From: Cylicocyclus nassatus
Taxonomy: Eukaryota > Nematoda > Chromadorea > Rhabditida > Strongylidae
Direction of reading: 5' to 3'
Assembly (NCBI GenBank): GCA_958299035.1
Contig: CATQJL010000316.1
Span: forward strand, 40,660,025-40,724,024
DNA length: 64,000 nt
Shown piece by piece: positions 10,401 to 22,500 of this stretch (position 1 is its first letter; the number at the start of each line of letters is the position of its first letter). The notes under the pieces are model-generated. The model worked only from the letters and a program-made list of their open reading frames with translations. It was not told the origin of the DNA and did no database searches. The position numbers and the translations under genes were made by a program.

Positions 10401-12853
10401 ATAACTCTTATGGGAACTTTTTATTGAAAAACATATTCATACAGTAGCGAGTTGATGATGGATAAGCGTCGGCATGGCAAGCCATTTTCATTGGCCCGAA
10501 AATGATAAACAAACGCGGGGCTGACGGGCTAAGTCCCAGCGGAAGAGTGCGCCAGCCTCGCTCGCTCGCTCGCGGTTACGGTAGATGTCCGCGCGCGCAG
10601 TTTTGCCAGCCCCAAAATCTATCACTGTTTTGACGTCTCTGCCTAATTCGCGTGGTCCGGAGAGATTTCGAGCAATAAGCGCAGATAAACGCTCTCCCGG
10701 GACCAGCTGCCTATTATATTTGCAAGACGAAGAACTAAACCTACGGCCTATGGTAACGGCTCCGAAAAGATACGACTCAATTCGCCGCGCTGAGTGCTCA
10801 CACAAGGATGGGATGATCAAAAGTGAATAACTAGTATAGCTTTACCTGCACTCTGCTTTCTAGAAGATCGAGTCTCAAAGCCAAAGCTTCTCGCATGAAT
10901 ACATCCGGGTAGTGGCTTGCCTAAAAAAATTTCTACAGAACCATAATCGTTTAAGTCGAAGCAGAAAGCCGCAGTAGAGCCATTCCTAAGAACAGAGAAA
11001 AACCGAACATAAAACGTACACCGCGAACTCAGAGCTGCAAAATATTGGATCGGCTAGAAAATAATTTTATTGCGATGTGTAGATCCCTAATTGTAAGAAA
11101 ATAACTTTGTAGTTCTGTAGCTATGATATTCTTGAGAAGTTCTAAGCTTCCACTGTCACATAGCAGTTACCAAATTTTTAATTAAAATTTTCAAAAGTCA
11201 AAATTTCCGAAAACTCAGTTCCTCGAGTTTTGTTTTCAAGCTGTAGTTAGCTGCAGCCGTACAAATTTGTAATTCAGTAACTTCTTAGTGACTTTTCTCT
11301 ACTTAGCGAACAACATAATTCTAAAAGTGGAATCATGAGATTTTATCACACTTGCAGCAGAAAAATTGGGTATATCAATTCTTTGCCCTTTGTCTTGGAA
11401 AAATTTCGTACTAGAACAAAGTGAACTTCTAATTTCCATCAAAACGTCTTTTCAAGGATGAAAATTGGGAACTTTTTTGCACTACCTCCGAGCTGCCAGC
11501 CAGATTTATTTATTGGCCAGCTTAATATGTTATTTTTGGTTCAAAAATCTTCACTTTATTACAAAATTTATGGTTCCACCTCGTACTTGCATTTGAGAAA
11601 AATAATGGGTACAAAGTTGCTTAGAGTGTACCTTCAATGGAAAGTGCTCTATGAAAGTGCGAGAATTGAATCAAGAAAGTCATAATATTTTTCCTACGTT
11701 TTTCCAGCAAAGCACTCTTCTATTTGAACGCTTCTATATCCGACACTGGTTTCGGTATTTATGGCTCAATATCTCAGACGCTGCAAAAGGATTTATGTTC
11801 TAATATAATGTTCACCTCAAAAGCGCTTTCTAGCTCTTCAAGTTGCCATCCGGAGAAATTTGTGCGAGTGCGTCGTCTTTTTGTAGTGGCTGATTCGCAA
11901 GGGGAAAGGTCTTCTAAAAAAGATGCTCGAATCGGAATGAGTCAGCTACTGAAGAATGTTATAGTATACCCTGATTTGCAGCAGTGGCATCAGGAGTGCT
12001 AGTCGAACTTCTTGATGATCCACTTGCACCTTCAGCAGCTTCGGGACGAACGATTAGAGCTTAAAACAAATATGTAGCTTGCTCATTAGAAAACAAATTT
12101 ATATTATTTCAAACTTGGCTATGCCAAATCACTGTCATTTGCTTAAAATGAGACCTAATCTGCACCAGAATGTTCAGAAATTCATGTAAAAAAACTTGAA
12201 GAACAGTGTTACTTGAACCTTTCAGGGTCTGTAATCTTTTTTCTATCGCATAAATCAAAGATCATTCTGAAAAGTCAAAGGATCAAATGAATTTAATATT
12301 ATTACTTCAAAGATTCGTTTGTTAGAACATAATTTCTTGAGTAAAAAGGTTATACCAACTAACTAAGATAAGATCAGCTCCACTAAATTTTTGGCATCTT
12401 TTCCAATAAAAAATTTCAATAATTGCAATTTCTGTGTTTCTCTTTGTACCTATAACAGCGATGTTCCAACAATGATACTTTAATTGCGCACAACAACAAG
12501 AAAGCGCATGGTGTGCGAGATTATAGATTGAGTTGGATGAATTCATTGAATTTGAAGGAATCACGGATTTTTCATTTTGGCGCAAGACCATGTTACAACA
12601 TTATGGCTAAAAACAGGGTCAAGGAGACTTCAGAAAGCAATATATTGTTATTCATCGAACATTGAAATATAAAGAAGGCCCTGATGTAGTTTTATGGAAG
12701 GAAATTTTGGGAGAAGAAGCTTTCCAATTTTGAGTTCGGAACGTTCTCTAATCTTAGAACATTTATCTCACCATTGAAATTTGGAGCAGCAGCACTCAGC
12801 TGTTTTTGCCAATACTCGTTCCAAACATCTTGAACGCTCAGGTTGGTGAACAT
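7495..12853 (-). CDS. unc-4: UNC-4/UNCX paired-like homeobox transcription factor
   Basis: Nuclear homeodomain transcription factor; in C. elegans UNC-4 sets synaptic input identity of A-class motor neurons by repressing B-class genes together with the Groucho partner UNC-37. Seven exons on the minus strand: 12772-12853, 11970-12059, 11816-11889, 10846-10920, 7867-7974, 7718-7813, 7495-7668. All phases agree and give 232 aa (the C. elegans protein is of similar size). The N terminus starts MFTNLSVQDVWNEYWQKQL and is followed by a Ser/Thr-rich linker. The homeodomain (about 61-120) runs KRRRTRTNFSGWQLEELE, then ASHYPDVFMREALALRLDLL, then VWFQNRRAKWRKK; the ASHYPDVFMREALALRLDL block is diagnostic of UNC-4/UNCX. 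The C-terminal family motif FSIDSLLAASRVPRGRRPN with KYPRVQACKNLSPF is intact and is followed by a Pro/Gln-rich tail. Homeodomain introns fall before ASHYPD and between Gln and VWFQN, a common position in paired-like genes. The large intron 10845-7975 carries a mariner MITE and a GC-rich block. Confidence 0.95.
9071..9757. mobile_element. Mariner-type fold-back MITE, TA target site
   Basis: The element begins TTAGGTTGGTGCAAAAGTTC and ends in the exact inverse, and is flanked by TA on both sides (9069-9070 and 9758-9759). The two arms are near-perfect inverted copies over more than 300 bp, with a loop of about 60 bases near 9385-9440. The TIR and TA duplication are those of Tc1/mariner elements. 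There is no transposase, so it must have been moved in trans. It lies in the large unc-4 intron. High arm identity suggests a young insertion. Confidence 0.9.
10486..10845. other. GC-rich block in the unc-4 intron
   Basis: Much more GC-rich than the surrounding intron, with CpG-dense runs such as CTCGCTCGCTCGCTCG near 10558-10575. It directly abuts the donor of the homeodomain exon at 10846. The overlapping ORFs (10488-10820 minus, 10585-10830 plus) match no family I recognise. It could be an intronic regulatory region or a repeat fragment; function is not established. Confidence 0.35.
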
Positions 12854-13054
12854 CGCAGTCGATCTCGAGAAGATTCTGGAAGAGAATCTTATAGCTTCTA
12901 CTGAAAGTAAAGTTTTCGTAAGACTACCGTAATACCTGGCAACTGATGCAAACGAGCTGTGCCGGCAGTAGGAATTATTTTTAAGCTTGTGAGCCGGATG
13001 TAGCAGGCCAATGAGAGGAGCCGCTGGGGGCGTGTCCGGGTAGAATCAACAAGC

Positions 13055-13070
13055 AATTAACATGCTAATA
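13055..13070 (-). promoter_or_regulatory. Candidate homeodomain/POU site upstream of unc-4
   Basis: The plus strand reads CAATTAACATGCTAAT about 200 bases upstream of the unc-4 start codon. ATGCTAAT is a one-base variant of the POU octamer ATGCAAAT, next to a TAATTG homeodomain core on the minus strand. Such composite sites occur in nematode neuronal promoters. Short motifs arise by chance in AT-rich DNA, so this is only a candidate. Confidence 0.25.
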
Positions 13071-15417
13071 GGGAGGGATTTGTCCTCCGGAGACGCATCT
13101 ATCACTCGCCGAGGCTTGCGCAACACCACGGACTCAATCATAACTGAGAAAAGCTACAGATCGCTAAATTTCAGCGATGTCCGGGAAGGATAATGTGGGA
13201 ACATCAACTAAACAATCCATCTGGAATTTCAGAGCATATGAGTGAAAGTGCAAAGAGAACTTTCATCAACTTTCCGGAAATAAAGATTTGATTTTAAAAA
13301 AACAAAATTTGACCATGTTAGGTACAGCAAAAAAGGCGTGCTAGATACAATAAAAGAAAAAGAAGATGAATGCGAAATGTGGACTCAGAAACATTTAAAA
13401 ATTTTGCCATGCTCCATTTTTTTACAGATTCCTTTACGGAACAGTCACAATATCCAAGATAGTGACTTAACATTCAAATATGCCTACTTTATAAATCAAA
13501 ACGATTTTTTTAATTTTCTTCTCTTATATTATATTCGAACCAGAAGACATTATAGAAAACAACTGCATCTTTCTTTTTCTTTTTTAAATCATGTCTTATT
13601 GAAGTTGAGACCGTCCAAACCCAGTACGGCTTTTAATCAACACCTTTCGAAACGCATTAATAAAACAATTTCGCAACCTACGTTTTCTAAAAATTTCAAG
13701 TATTCTTCGGAAGCAAAGTTTTGGAATTACTTTAGTTTTTTTCACGTCTCTGTAGGATTTTTTGGGGCAAACCAGCCTTTTTTGAGCGTGGAATTTTCTC
13801 AAAATTATGTAAAAGCTTTAAATTGGTTTATTGTAATTGAATTAGAATAAGGTACGGTAACTTTTCCAATAGACTTAAAAGAAAAATTTCACTTTGTCCA
13901 TTAATTTGCAAGCCCTCTCCATTTCGCCTCTTCAACTTGCTAAAAATTGCTGACGGATGTTTTGATCAATTCGAAGCAAGGTCGAGCAGCAGCATTGTGG
14001 CGCAATTATCCTCAAGACATATTTCAATTTCCTGGATGCTCCCCAATTTTCCGCACCCGCGAAATTATTTAAATGAGGCTGAAATAGAATACATATGCCG
14101 CGCACGGCGAAATGACGAAAAAGGGAGAGGGTACGACTATCCGAGGAGCATCTCGAGGGAGCCGCTTCGGCTCTTGCTCTCTGCTTAATGCTCCATAATT
14201 TCGAATCAATTTACACACTTGGACGAGTTTCGAAGTCATTAAGATGGAGTTATCGAGCAAAATCGTTGGGGGCTGCGTTTTTGGGTTTTCTTCGAGTATC
14301 GGGGGACGGAGCACATCCATATCGACTCCTCCGTCTCCTGTCAGGGAGACAATCCCGCTGGGTCTACTGTTCATGCTTTCGCGCACTCGTTAACGTAACT
14401 TGTCGCTTCGCGTACGCGCATTCTAATGAGCATCGATTACGATCTGTTAACAACGACCTGTCACAACCGAGCGCGATTGCTGTCATCATCTGGAGAAGCT
14501 CGCTGTCATGAGATTTCACCCGGACCATGAGAAAGAAGGCAGAAGAAAATTACTTTGGTTTGTAAAAAAAAGTGAGAGTTGCGATTTCTTGCACACCACA
14601 TTCGGCTCTTGTGGAACCTCGTGCTATTAAGTGAAGTTTAAGATCCAGTACTGACAAAAACAATAAGTTGACACTTCCACCCTACAAGGGAAGGATACAA
14701 AGCGACAGCGAACAATCGTGTTGAATTGTATGTAGCCCTAATTCTATCTCTCTCATCTGCTCCGCAATTTTTCGCAAGGACTTATAAACTCAAACCGTTT
14801 GTGTAAGAATATGAAACTCGAATATTGAGAAATGGCTGCACTACAAGGCAGCATCTAGTTGTGAGGCTGAGTTTAAACTCCATTAATTGCTGCTACGGTT
14901 CGTGTTCAATGTGAAGCAAACATTTTCATTTTTCTTTATGGAACGCCTGAAGCGTATTGAAAATCAAAATGAAATGAAAAGATTAACATCACTCTGAGCC
15001 CAGATAAGCTTTTCTAAACATTTCCAAGTTCGAAAGCCTAAAGATGCTGATGTTGTCAACTGCCATCCACATTATAATATCAAGATATCCATTATTCCGA
15101 TCAGATAATCGAATGGATATTAAGCAAACTGGAAACCAGACAACTCCCCAATAATGGCTTACTAATCCTCGCAAACACCTACAGTCATGTCCTTTCCTCA
15201 TAGGGAAAAATTTAGAAAGTGGACACTGTATGTTGTTGCCATTTAAATAACGGCCAAAGACATGATATTCGTGGCAGAAATTCTGTATATTTCTGACACT
15301 TTGAGGTTTCCTGACATTATTTTGATATTTAATAATTTGCAAGTTGTTATTTCCTTTTCCCTAATATTACCTTCATTCTCGATGTTATTGCCATTTACTA
15401 TTTATGGTTACTAGATA

Positions 15418-16363
15418 TTGGGGTTGGGGCAAAAATTCTTTCCGTTTTCGAACCAACCTGCAAACCTCGTAGAGTGAAGATAAAAAAATAGGCTAAAGAG
15501 CATTCGATGCAGAACTTCTTTCTCTTTCCAGCTAAGGCGAACCTCCATTTTTACCGCGTCTAGGTTTCGTTAATTTTCAGAATTGTCGAGACTTTGAAGT
15601 TGTTTTGTTAACCTGCTGATTGGGCAAACCTCCTGCAAGTTAATGCAAATTTTTGTATATTTTTAGCATGTTTTTTATAATTACCAATAATATTTTCTGG
15701 AAGGTGCAGATCCCATATTCTGTCTCTTGTGACCTCGTAAAACGTAACATGCTAACATCTCAGGTGCCATTCGATACAAGTTTTTCTCCTCTTTCTAATG
15801 CTATCTTATCTTTGCGATGGATGGGACTTTTTGCAGAGAAAATCGTCAGCTTTTACAATTCTGCTGGTGGTATGATGTACCCGAAATTTCAAAATCCATT
15901 TGTTTTGAAGCGATAATCGCGTTTACCTTGTAAGATTACTGATAGTAATAATGACGCTTTGAAGCCTCGCCTTTTCGAACATTATGAGGTATTTGATGCA
16001 ATTAGGCGTTATGCAATGTTTTCGGAATTCAACACTTCAGGAAAATTATTCAGTTAAATTCGAGAAAGTTGAAAAAATACAAAAATTGTTAACTTGCAAA
16101 AGGTTTGCACTATCAGATGACCATTCAAATACCTCCAAAAGTTCCAAAAAAAATCCTGAAACTAACGGAAACTTAGATGTTATGAAAATGAAGAGTCGCA
16201 AGCGTTGGCGATTGATTCAGCTCTTGTCGAAAGAGTAGCATCGAAAACATAGAGCTGGAAAGAGGACGAATTCTTGCTTTACTGCTCAAAGTATTTGTTG
16301 CCTTTACTCTGCTAGATTTGCGACCTGGTGCAACAAAACGAAAAGAACTTTTGCACCATCAAA
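15418..16363. mobile_element. Diverged mariner-like element, TA target site
   Basis: The left end TTGGGGTTGGGGCAAAAATTC is a diverged inverse of the right end GAACTTTTGCACCATCAAA, with TA on both outer sides. Length is about 946 bp. Unlike the other copies the interior is not an obvious palindrome. ORFs inside (for example 15984-16238, plus) show no DDD/DDE transposase motifs that I can recognise. This is best read as an old, decayed mariner-type insertion. Confidence 0.55.
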
Positions 16364-17332
16364 TATATCTCGTAGCATAAAGTTTGTTACATTTGCATAA
16401 GGACAATCTTCGTAACTTCCTTTCGGATCTTCTCTCTTCTAGATTATGGAAAGGGAGTACTTTCGCTATGTACATGTCACGGATAAAAAACCCAGTTCTT
16501 GTTTTTCATTTTTTCGGATCTCAGCAAATTTTCAACTTGCGCTGTGGAAGAAGTTAAACTTTTGGTCGACTTTGTGGAATTCATGAAAACTCTGGAATGG
16601 GAAAGAAAAGCGAGAGAGAATGAAACAGAAGGTTTAAGGGCCGTTCAAGACTGTCGTGTCTATCTAGTGTAAGTGTGATGTCAAGAATTTTGCAGAAAAA
16701 ATCTCGAATCAACCGCATCCTTTTTTTGGATAAGCTGCAGATTTTAAGCTTTTGAGATTTTGAGATTTCGAGCATTTTTTGTCTTTAACATTTAGGATAA
16801 TACGATTCTATGTTTGATTTGCTTGTGTAATTCTCGACTTAAACACAAATTCAAGTTTTGAAGTCAGAACTGCGAGCTCAAAACAACGGCATTCTTTTTA
16901 TACTCTAACTTGCGATTTGGAAAGCACAAAAGAAAAAATTCGAATAAGCACATTCCGTTGGTTTCCTCGCCTATCAATGTTGTAAATTTTGGTCGTTATC
17001 TTAAATAGGAGTCATCAAGCAGTCAGTATGGGAGATTGTTATACGATAACTGATGGCTGCTTCGCAACATCTAAACTTTTTTGTTAGTATGTTCAGATGA
17101 CAAAGTAGCGTTTGCGATTTTTGCAAAAGTTGCGACTGCCGCTGTAGCGCTGCCTTCAGCAAGCTCTAAGGCAGAAAATAAAAAAAATCGCCTGCTCAAG
17201 TTTCAACTTTGAGAGAAATACCGGAACACTATATGAATAAGGATCGAAAGGTAGAGCCTACACATTTTTCCACACACTTTTACAGATACATTAATAATAT
17301 CATTCATAACAGAAAGAGTTTTTGTTATTATG

Positions 17333-18063
17333 TTAGGTTGTCCCAAAAGTTCTGTCGCTTCATTTTTGAGAATTTGTAACTTTTTGCTGTCTCGGCGGAT
17401 TTGCTTCATATTCGTTCTCTCGTAAAGAAAAGTCTTTCTCCTTGTAGATGTGTCTTGGTGAGCTTTAACTATTCATTCATTGCAGAGATATAAACGGCAA
17501 AAGAAGACCATCTGAGGTTTGACTATTTTGAGTTAGGTCGCCAAAAGTCTGGAACACCGCAGAGAAATCCGAAATTGTTAGTATATAATGTTAGTAAGTC
17601 AAGTTTTATAAGTTTTACCTACTCTTTGCATCTGATAGAATTTGTGGTCTGGACGTTTCAATGAAAAGTTGCGATTTTTGAGAAAAGTGACGAATTAATC
17701 ATTTTTGGCGTTTACCATTGTAAACTGGAAAACCATAACTTTTCATTGAAACGTCCAAACAGCACAATTTTTCCTCTTATGCAAAGAGTAGGTCATAAAA
17801 CTAACGTACTGGCAATTTCAGATTTTCCTGCAGCGTTCCAGATTTTGGCGACCAATTTCAAAATGGTCAAAGCTCAAGTGGTCTTCTTTTTTCAGTTTTA
17901 TCTCTGCAATGAATGTATATTGGAGGCTCATCGAAACACTTTTACAAAGAGGAAAAGATCTCCTCTTCTTCTTTCCAAACTGGAAAAGGAACAAATCCGT
18001 CGAAATGGCAAAAAGTTACGAATTTTTTAAAAATGAAATGACAGAACTTTCGGGACACCCTAA
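17333..18063. mobile_element. Mariner-type fold-back MITE
   Basis: Begins TTAGGTTGTCCCAAAAGTTC and ends GAACTTTCGGGACACCCTAA. The arms are inverted copies across most of the element: TTCAATGAAAAGTTGCG near 17658 faces AACTTTTCATTGAAACGTCC near 17738. TA follows the right end, while the left flank is TG, probably a mutated TA. No transposase. Confidence 0.8.
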
Positions 18064-18522
18064 TACTTGGTAATTGCATTCTCTTTATCCGAACAGTTCT
18101 CACTGTTCTGACAATACTTCAAGTATGCGCGAATACGTCGTGACACCTGAAAATATTTTTCTCCTCTCCCCTCCCGCTTCCAAGAAAATTTGTGGGATTT
18201 CTACTGCTTTCTCAATTCACTAACTCGGCTGGCTTCAAACTTGAGTGTATCCGTTGCTTCCGTCGTTGGCTTCCTTTTCAAGATTAGAAAACTTCACTGA
18301 AATGTTCATAGTACTTTTGACGCATCAGCATCTTCTTCATATCGCTATTGTTTGTCATAAAAGCCAATGAAAATGCTTTATCCACGCTCGCCATCTAGCA
18401 TCATTACTTCTAAGGATCCTCGAGGGATGAACATATGCAGCCCGCGTTGGTCAAATAATAAGCAGGAAAAATAAGTACATTTAATGGTAAATTCTGAGAT
18501 GGGACAAAGAACACGTACAAGG

Positions 18523-18859
18523 CAATGGCGTACCGAGGGAGGGGGGGGGGCGAGGGAGGGGTGGGTGGCCCCCCCCCCCCGAGAACAGGTCGCGAAATTT
18601 TTGAAAGTTACCTACATGAGTTATAAAATTGTGCAAATGACTTGTTCAGACTTGTAAATAATTAAAATATTTTTTAAAAATTTTTAGAAAATTCAAATTA
18701 ACCTTGTAAAAAAATTTTTCTCAGGTCGTAGGAACCCGCGAAAATGTTGATAAGCACCCCAAAAATTTTTTCGGAATGCGTGGCTAACGCCACGCACCTT
18801 CATTAGAAAAAAATTTTTGTCGCCCCCTCCCCCGAGCCGAAATCCAGGGTACGCCACTG
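18523..18859. mobile_element. hAT-like MITE with 8-bp duplication GTACAAGG
   Basis: The element starts CAATGGCGTACCG and ends GGGTACGCCACTG, near-perfect inverted termini. It is flanked by GTACAAGG on both sides (18515-18522 and 18860-18867). An 8-bp target duplication and CAGTGGCG-type ends are hallmarks of the hAT superfamily. The interior has G and C homopolymer runs and GCTAACGCCACGCACCTTCA, which recurs in the related copy at 30322-30668 inside vigilin. Confidence 0.8.
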
Positions 18860-19503
18860 GTACAAGGTTGTTGCATTCTGAATTAACATTCATTTAAAAA
18901 ACGCACATGCAAACCTTCACGGAAATTCCTAACTATGGATATCAGGTGTGTTTGCTGTACAATAAGAGTGGGCGTGAAAAAGTAGTTTGAACTTTCAAAA
19001 AAAAAAATTACGCCTCTGCTTAGAAGAACTCGAAAAATGTTTGAAAATGATCATTACGCTAAGTTGAGATTTGAATTACAATTCAAAGCTTTCCGCGAAC
19101 CTTTTCAATTATTTTATAACATCCAACCGCTTTGTACTTTTACCAAACACAATGGTGCAAAAACAAATCCAAGAAATGTACTAGCCCTTTCCGAATGCGC
19201 CAATTACTCAAATTCTTGAAATCATATCTAGCAGGATGACCATTTCGACAAATTAACCATAGCGCGAAATTGTTCAATTTCTCAACTGCTCGCTGTAATA
19301 GGAAAGTGATTTATAGTCACCAAAAGCAGGCATCACCCGGAACAAATTAACATTTCACATCGCAAGCTGAAAATACATGGAAAAAGGGACTCTTTGCAGC
19401 TGCTAAAAATGAATTACTAAGACAAATAAAGAACTGACCACAAACAAAGCAATAAATACACAGTGAAGATCTGATGATAACTGAAGAAGTCAATGAATCA
19501 AAG

Positions 19504-22500
19504 TTATTCGAACAGATCGTCTAAGAAATCATCGATATCATCGTCCATTGTTCTTACCGTTTCTTGCACTGGAGCTGTCCATGCATCAGCGCCGGAAGGT
19601 GCTTTTGAACTAGTGGCTTCCCCTGGAACAGATAAAATATCGAAATTTGTTATTCATGGCCTTAGCAAGAAAATGAAATTTTTACGAGTTTTTGCAACGC
19701 ATACGGGCTTAACACCATAAACAAACACTGCTTAGTGTAAGAAAAAGTCCTACACGAAGTTGTATAGAAACAATATATAGATGCTGTTAACTATAGCTAC
19801 ATAACATGACACTAACACTTTGATTCAACTGGATTGGCGGCTTGGCGGGGCTTTTTAATTCTAATCAAGGCCGCTCGCGCCCGCGACGCGGTCGGCGTCT
19901 CTCTCGCTCTTTGATTATACTCTAGCCTTGACTAGGTCACGAAGCCCCGCCTTCCAGCTGCCAATCCAGTGGAATGAAGGATACAGGGTGTCCCAAAAAA
20001 TATGGCTACTGTTTGATCCGAAAACTCTTCATTATACAGTCTTTGGAAAAGCTTTAGGTAACAATTTGTGGAGACGACTCCAACTTTGATTTACAGTATA
20101 GGCATTCTTGATCTCTCTTCGTTACTTTAGAATTAAAAGAGGAACTTCCAGATTACTGTAGGATTACGGTAGGAACTTCCAGATTACAAAGCCGTTGTCA
20201 GATAAGCTTTCGATGAAAAAATTTCACAGAAGTCTATTGCGTAGTAGGGTTTCCGTGCATGCTGATTTCGTTTTCTGCAACAATTTTGAGCTTTTTAATG
20301 GTATAATCACATTTTCGGAAAATAGAAAAGCTTCTACGGTTAACGTGTAATATCTTCTCAAAGAAGCACGACTGTGATGCGCAAATTTCATATTCGAAAT
20401 CGCAACTTTGATTAGCTTAGTATGAAACTTTTTGGTAACTTATTCGGTTTTCTCTCTTGAACAAAATGGGACTGTTAATTTTATGGCTCAGTAACCTTTC
20501 AAAGTTTCTGCTGTACTCCCACAGCAGGAATAAGTTACTGGCAATTATTTCTATCTCGTAATTAAGTTCAAGCTGTCTCTACAAAATGGTAGCTAAAGCT
20601 TCTCCAAAGGCTTCACCAAAGGGGTTACTGACAATCAAACGACAGACACAATTTTTGGGACGCCCTGTATATACTTTTCGATGACTTCAAGACTTGCTCA
20701 AAATCAAATTTTCAGGGCTATGGCAATTATCGTATAACAAAATCAAGTTTTGAGCACTATTTCCAATTGACGTAGATATATCAAACTTTCGATTAACAAC
20801 AAGCACGATCCGTTCAAGATCTATCTTATTGCATTCTGACGAACAAAAGCTGGGATACAAAACCAAGTGACCTTTTTGAACCTCTTGTGAAACTGTTCGC
20901 AAATCTTTTTTGAAGAGGTTCAGTGACCACGCAAGAAAAGATAACACTACCGAATTCGCTCATATTAGTGAAGGAGAGAAGGTAACAATCTAACCAAGAA
21001 GCACGATTTGTCCTAATGTCAGACTTTCCCTCATAACCGAGCTCAAATTCCTAAAATCTCCCACATATCTGTTGAAGGATAGAGCATCTTTTATGAAGAG
21101 ATGATTGGTTCAATAAGAGTTAGATCAGGAAAAACTGAACAAAAGCTAAAATTCGTTTGTTTAACTAGCAAAAGACGCGCAGAAATGAATTCCACATGCT
21201 GCTCTAATTGAAAGACATAAAAAAGATTCCGATTTACAGAGAATGCTTATATGTATGATACTTAATTCTTAACGGTGCATCTTCCTTATAATGCGTGCAA
21301 AAAATCTCGTAAACTTCAACTATCAACACGAAGGAACAACTTAATAGAAATAAAGATTCAGAGGGAGTGTGGGGGAAGGGCAACTCATTAATATGCATGT
21401 CTTCAGCCGTAAAATACTTAAATGGCCAATGCTCACGTAATGCGCATACTATAACGCCTCCAACCATTGCTGTTGCCCCATCCATTGACGCACGTGAAAG
21501 GTGAATTAGATGCGACTACTGAACTATCAGCTGATTTAACCGCTCCTCGCAAATTCTGACCAAGGCGCTGGTTCTATCGTGCAAGAATTTAAGTGACCCA
21601 CTCAGCTGTTCTTTTTCACTCCTTGATCCGAAGTGATTCTGACTAGCAGATAGTGTTCGCATTTCAGGTGTTTCAGCTAGAACTTGAAGATCGGTAGACA
21701 AAAGGACCTCTTAGCTTTCGAGTTGAAACAATCTGGCTTCTATGCGAGGACCCACAGGCGATTAGTTCGCTCAGTTCCTACCAATTTTCCCACATGTTCT
21801 TCAAATACGCTGGAAAGCTAGGAGGACACTAAAGACAGACGGCTGTTGAAATAAACATGTAAACAACGGCTCGGAATTTTAATTACATAGGAAGCCAATG
21901 CAGAATTGCATTCTTCCCTGGAGAAATGACCATCAGATGTCTCTCATCCATCAATTAAGAAATTAGAGTAAGAAGTGTGAAAGCTTACTTCTGCTGTACT
22001 GCGCTATGTTTTTTTCATTCTCGACAGTACCGCTCATATTTTTTTCCAGATCAAAAAAACGCGATGGCCTTAGATGATATTGGTGCCGCATTGCCATATT
22101 TCGCTCCTGTGTGAACAACTCCTAATTCTAAGAGCACCATTCAATTCAGCTAGGCAGGCGCTTTTTAATGTATGAAGGTGCGTCTAGGTAGATTTAGCCA
22201 GTGACCTATCATGGGTTTCCTCAGATTTCGCTTATTGCCGAAAACAATTCGCAGCGGAAAACAGCAGATAAGCTACCGTAAGCAAAACTCTGTACTTATT
22301 CGTGGAAAACGACTAGCTACCATGAACCTACTCTATTCAAACAGCTCTTCTATGTATCAGAAGATCAGAGAGCCCAGCTTTGTATAGTGCCATCAGACGT
22401 AAGAATGTCGCTTTCCGATGCGAAATATAGCGATGTGATGCTAATGCCAACTGACCAAGTGATCATCGCTCTTCTACACAGATTATGAACGGTACTGTAC

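Larger units (their letters stand above)
12854..19503. other. Intergenic region upstream of unc-4
   Basis: No supported gene lies between the unc-4 start and the FRA10AC1 last exon. It holds the likely unc-4 promoter (about 12854-14500, including CpG-rich stretches at 14090-14480) and repeats at 15418-16363, 17333-18063 and 18523-18859. An unexplained 170-codon ORF (13338-13850, plus) is Phe/Tyr/Asn/Lys-rich with no family motif, and is discussed as a finding. An ORF at 15984-16238 lies inside a repeat. Confidence 0.5.
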
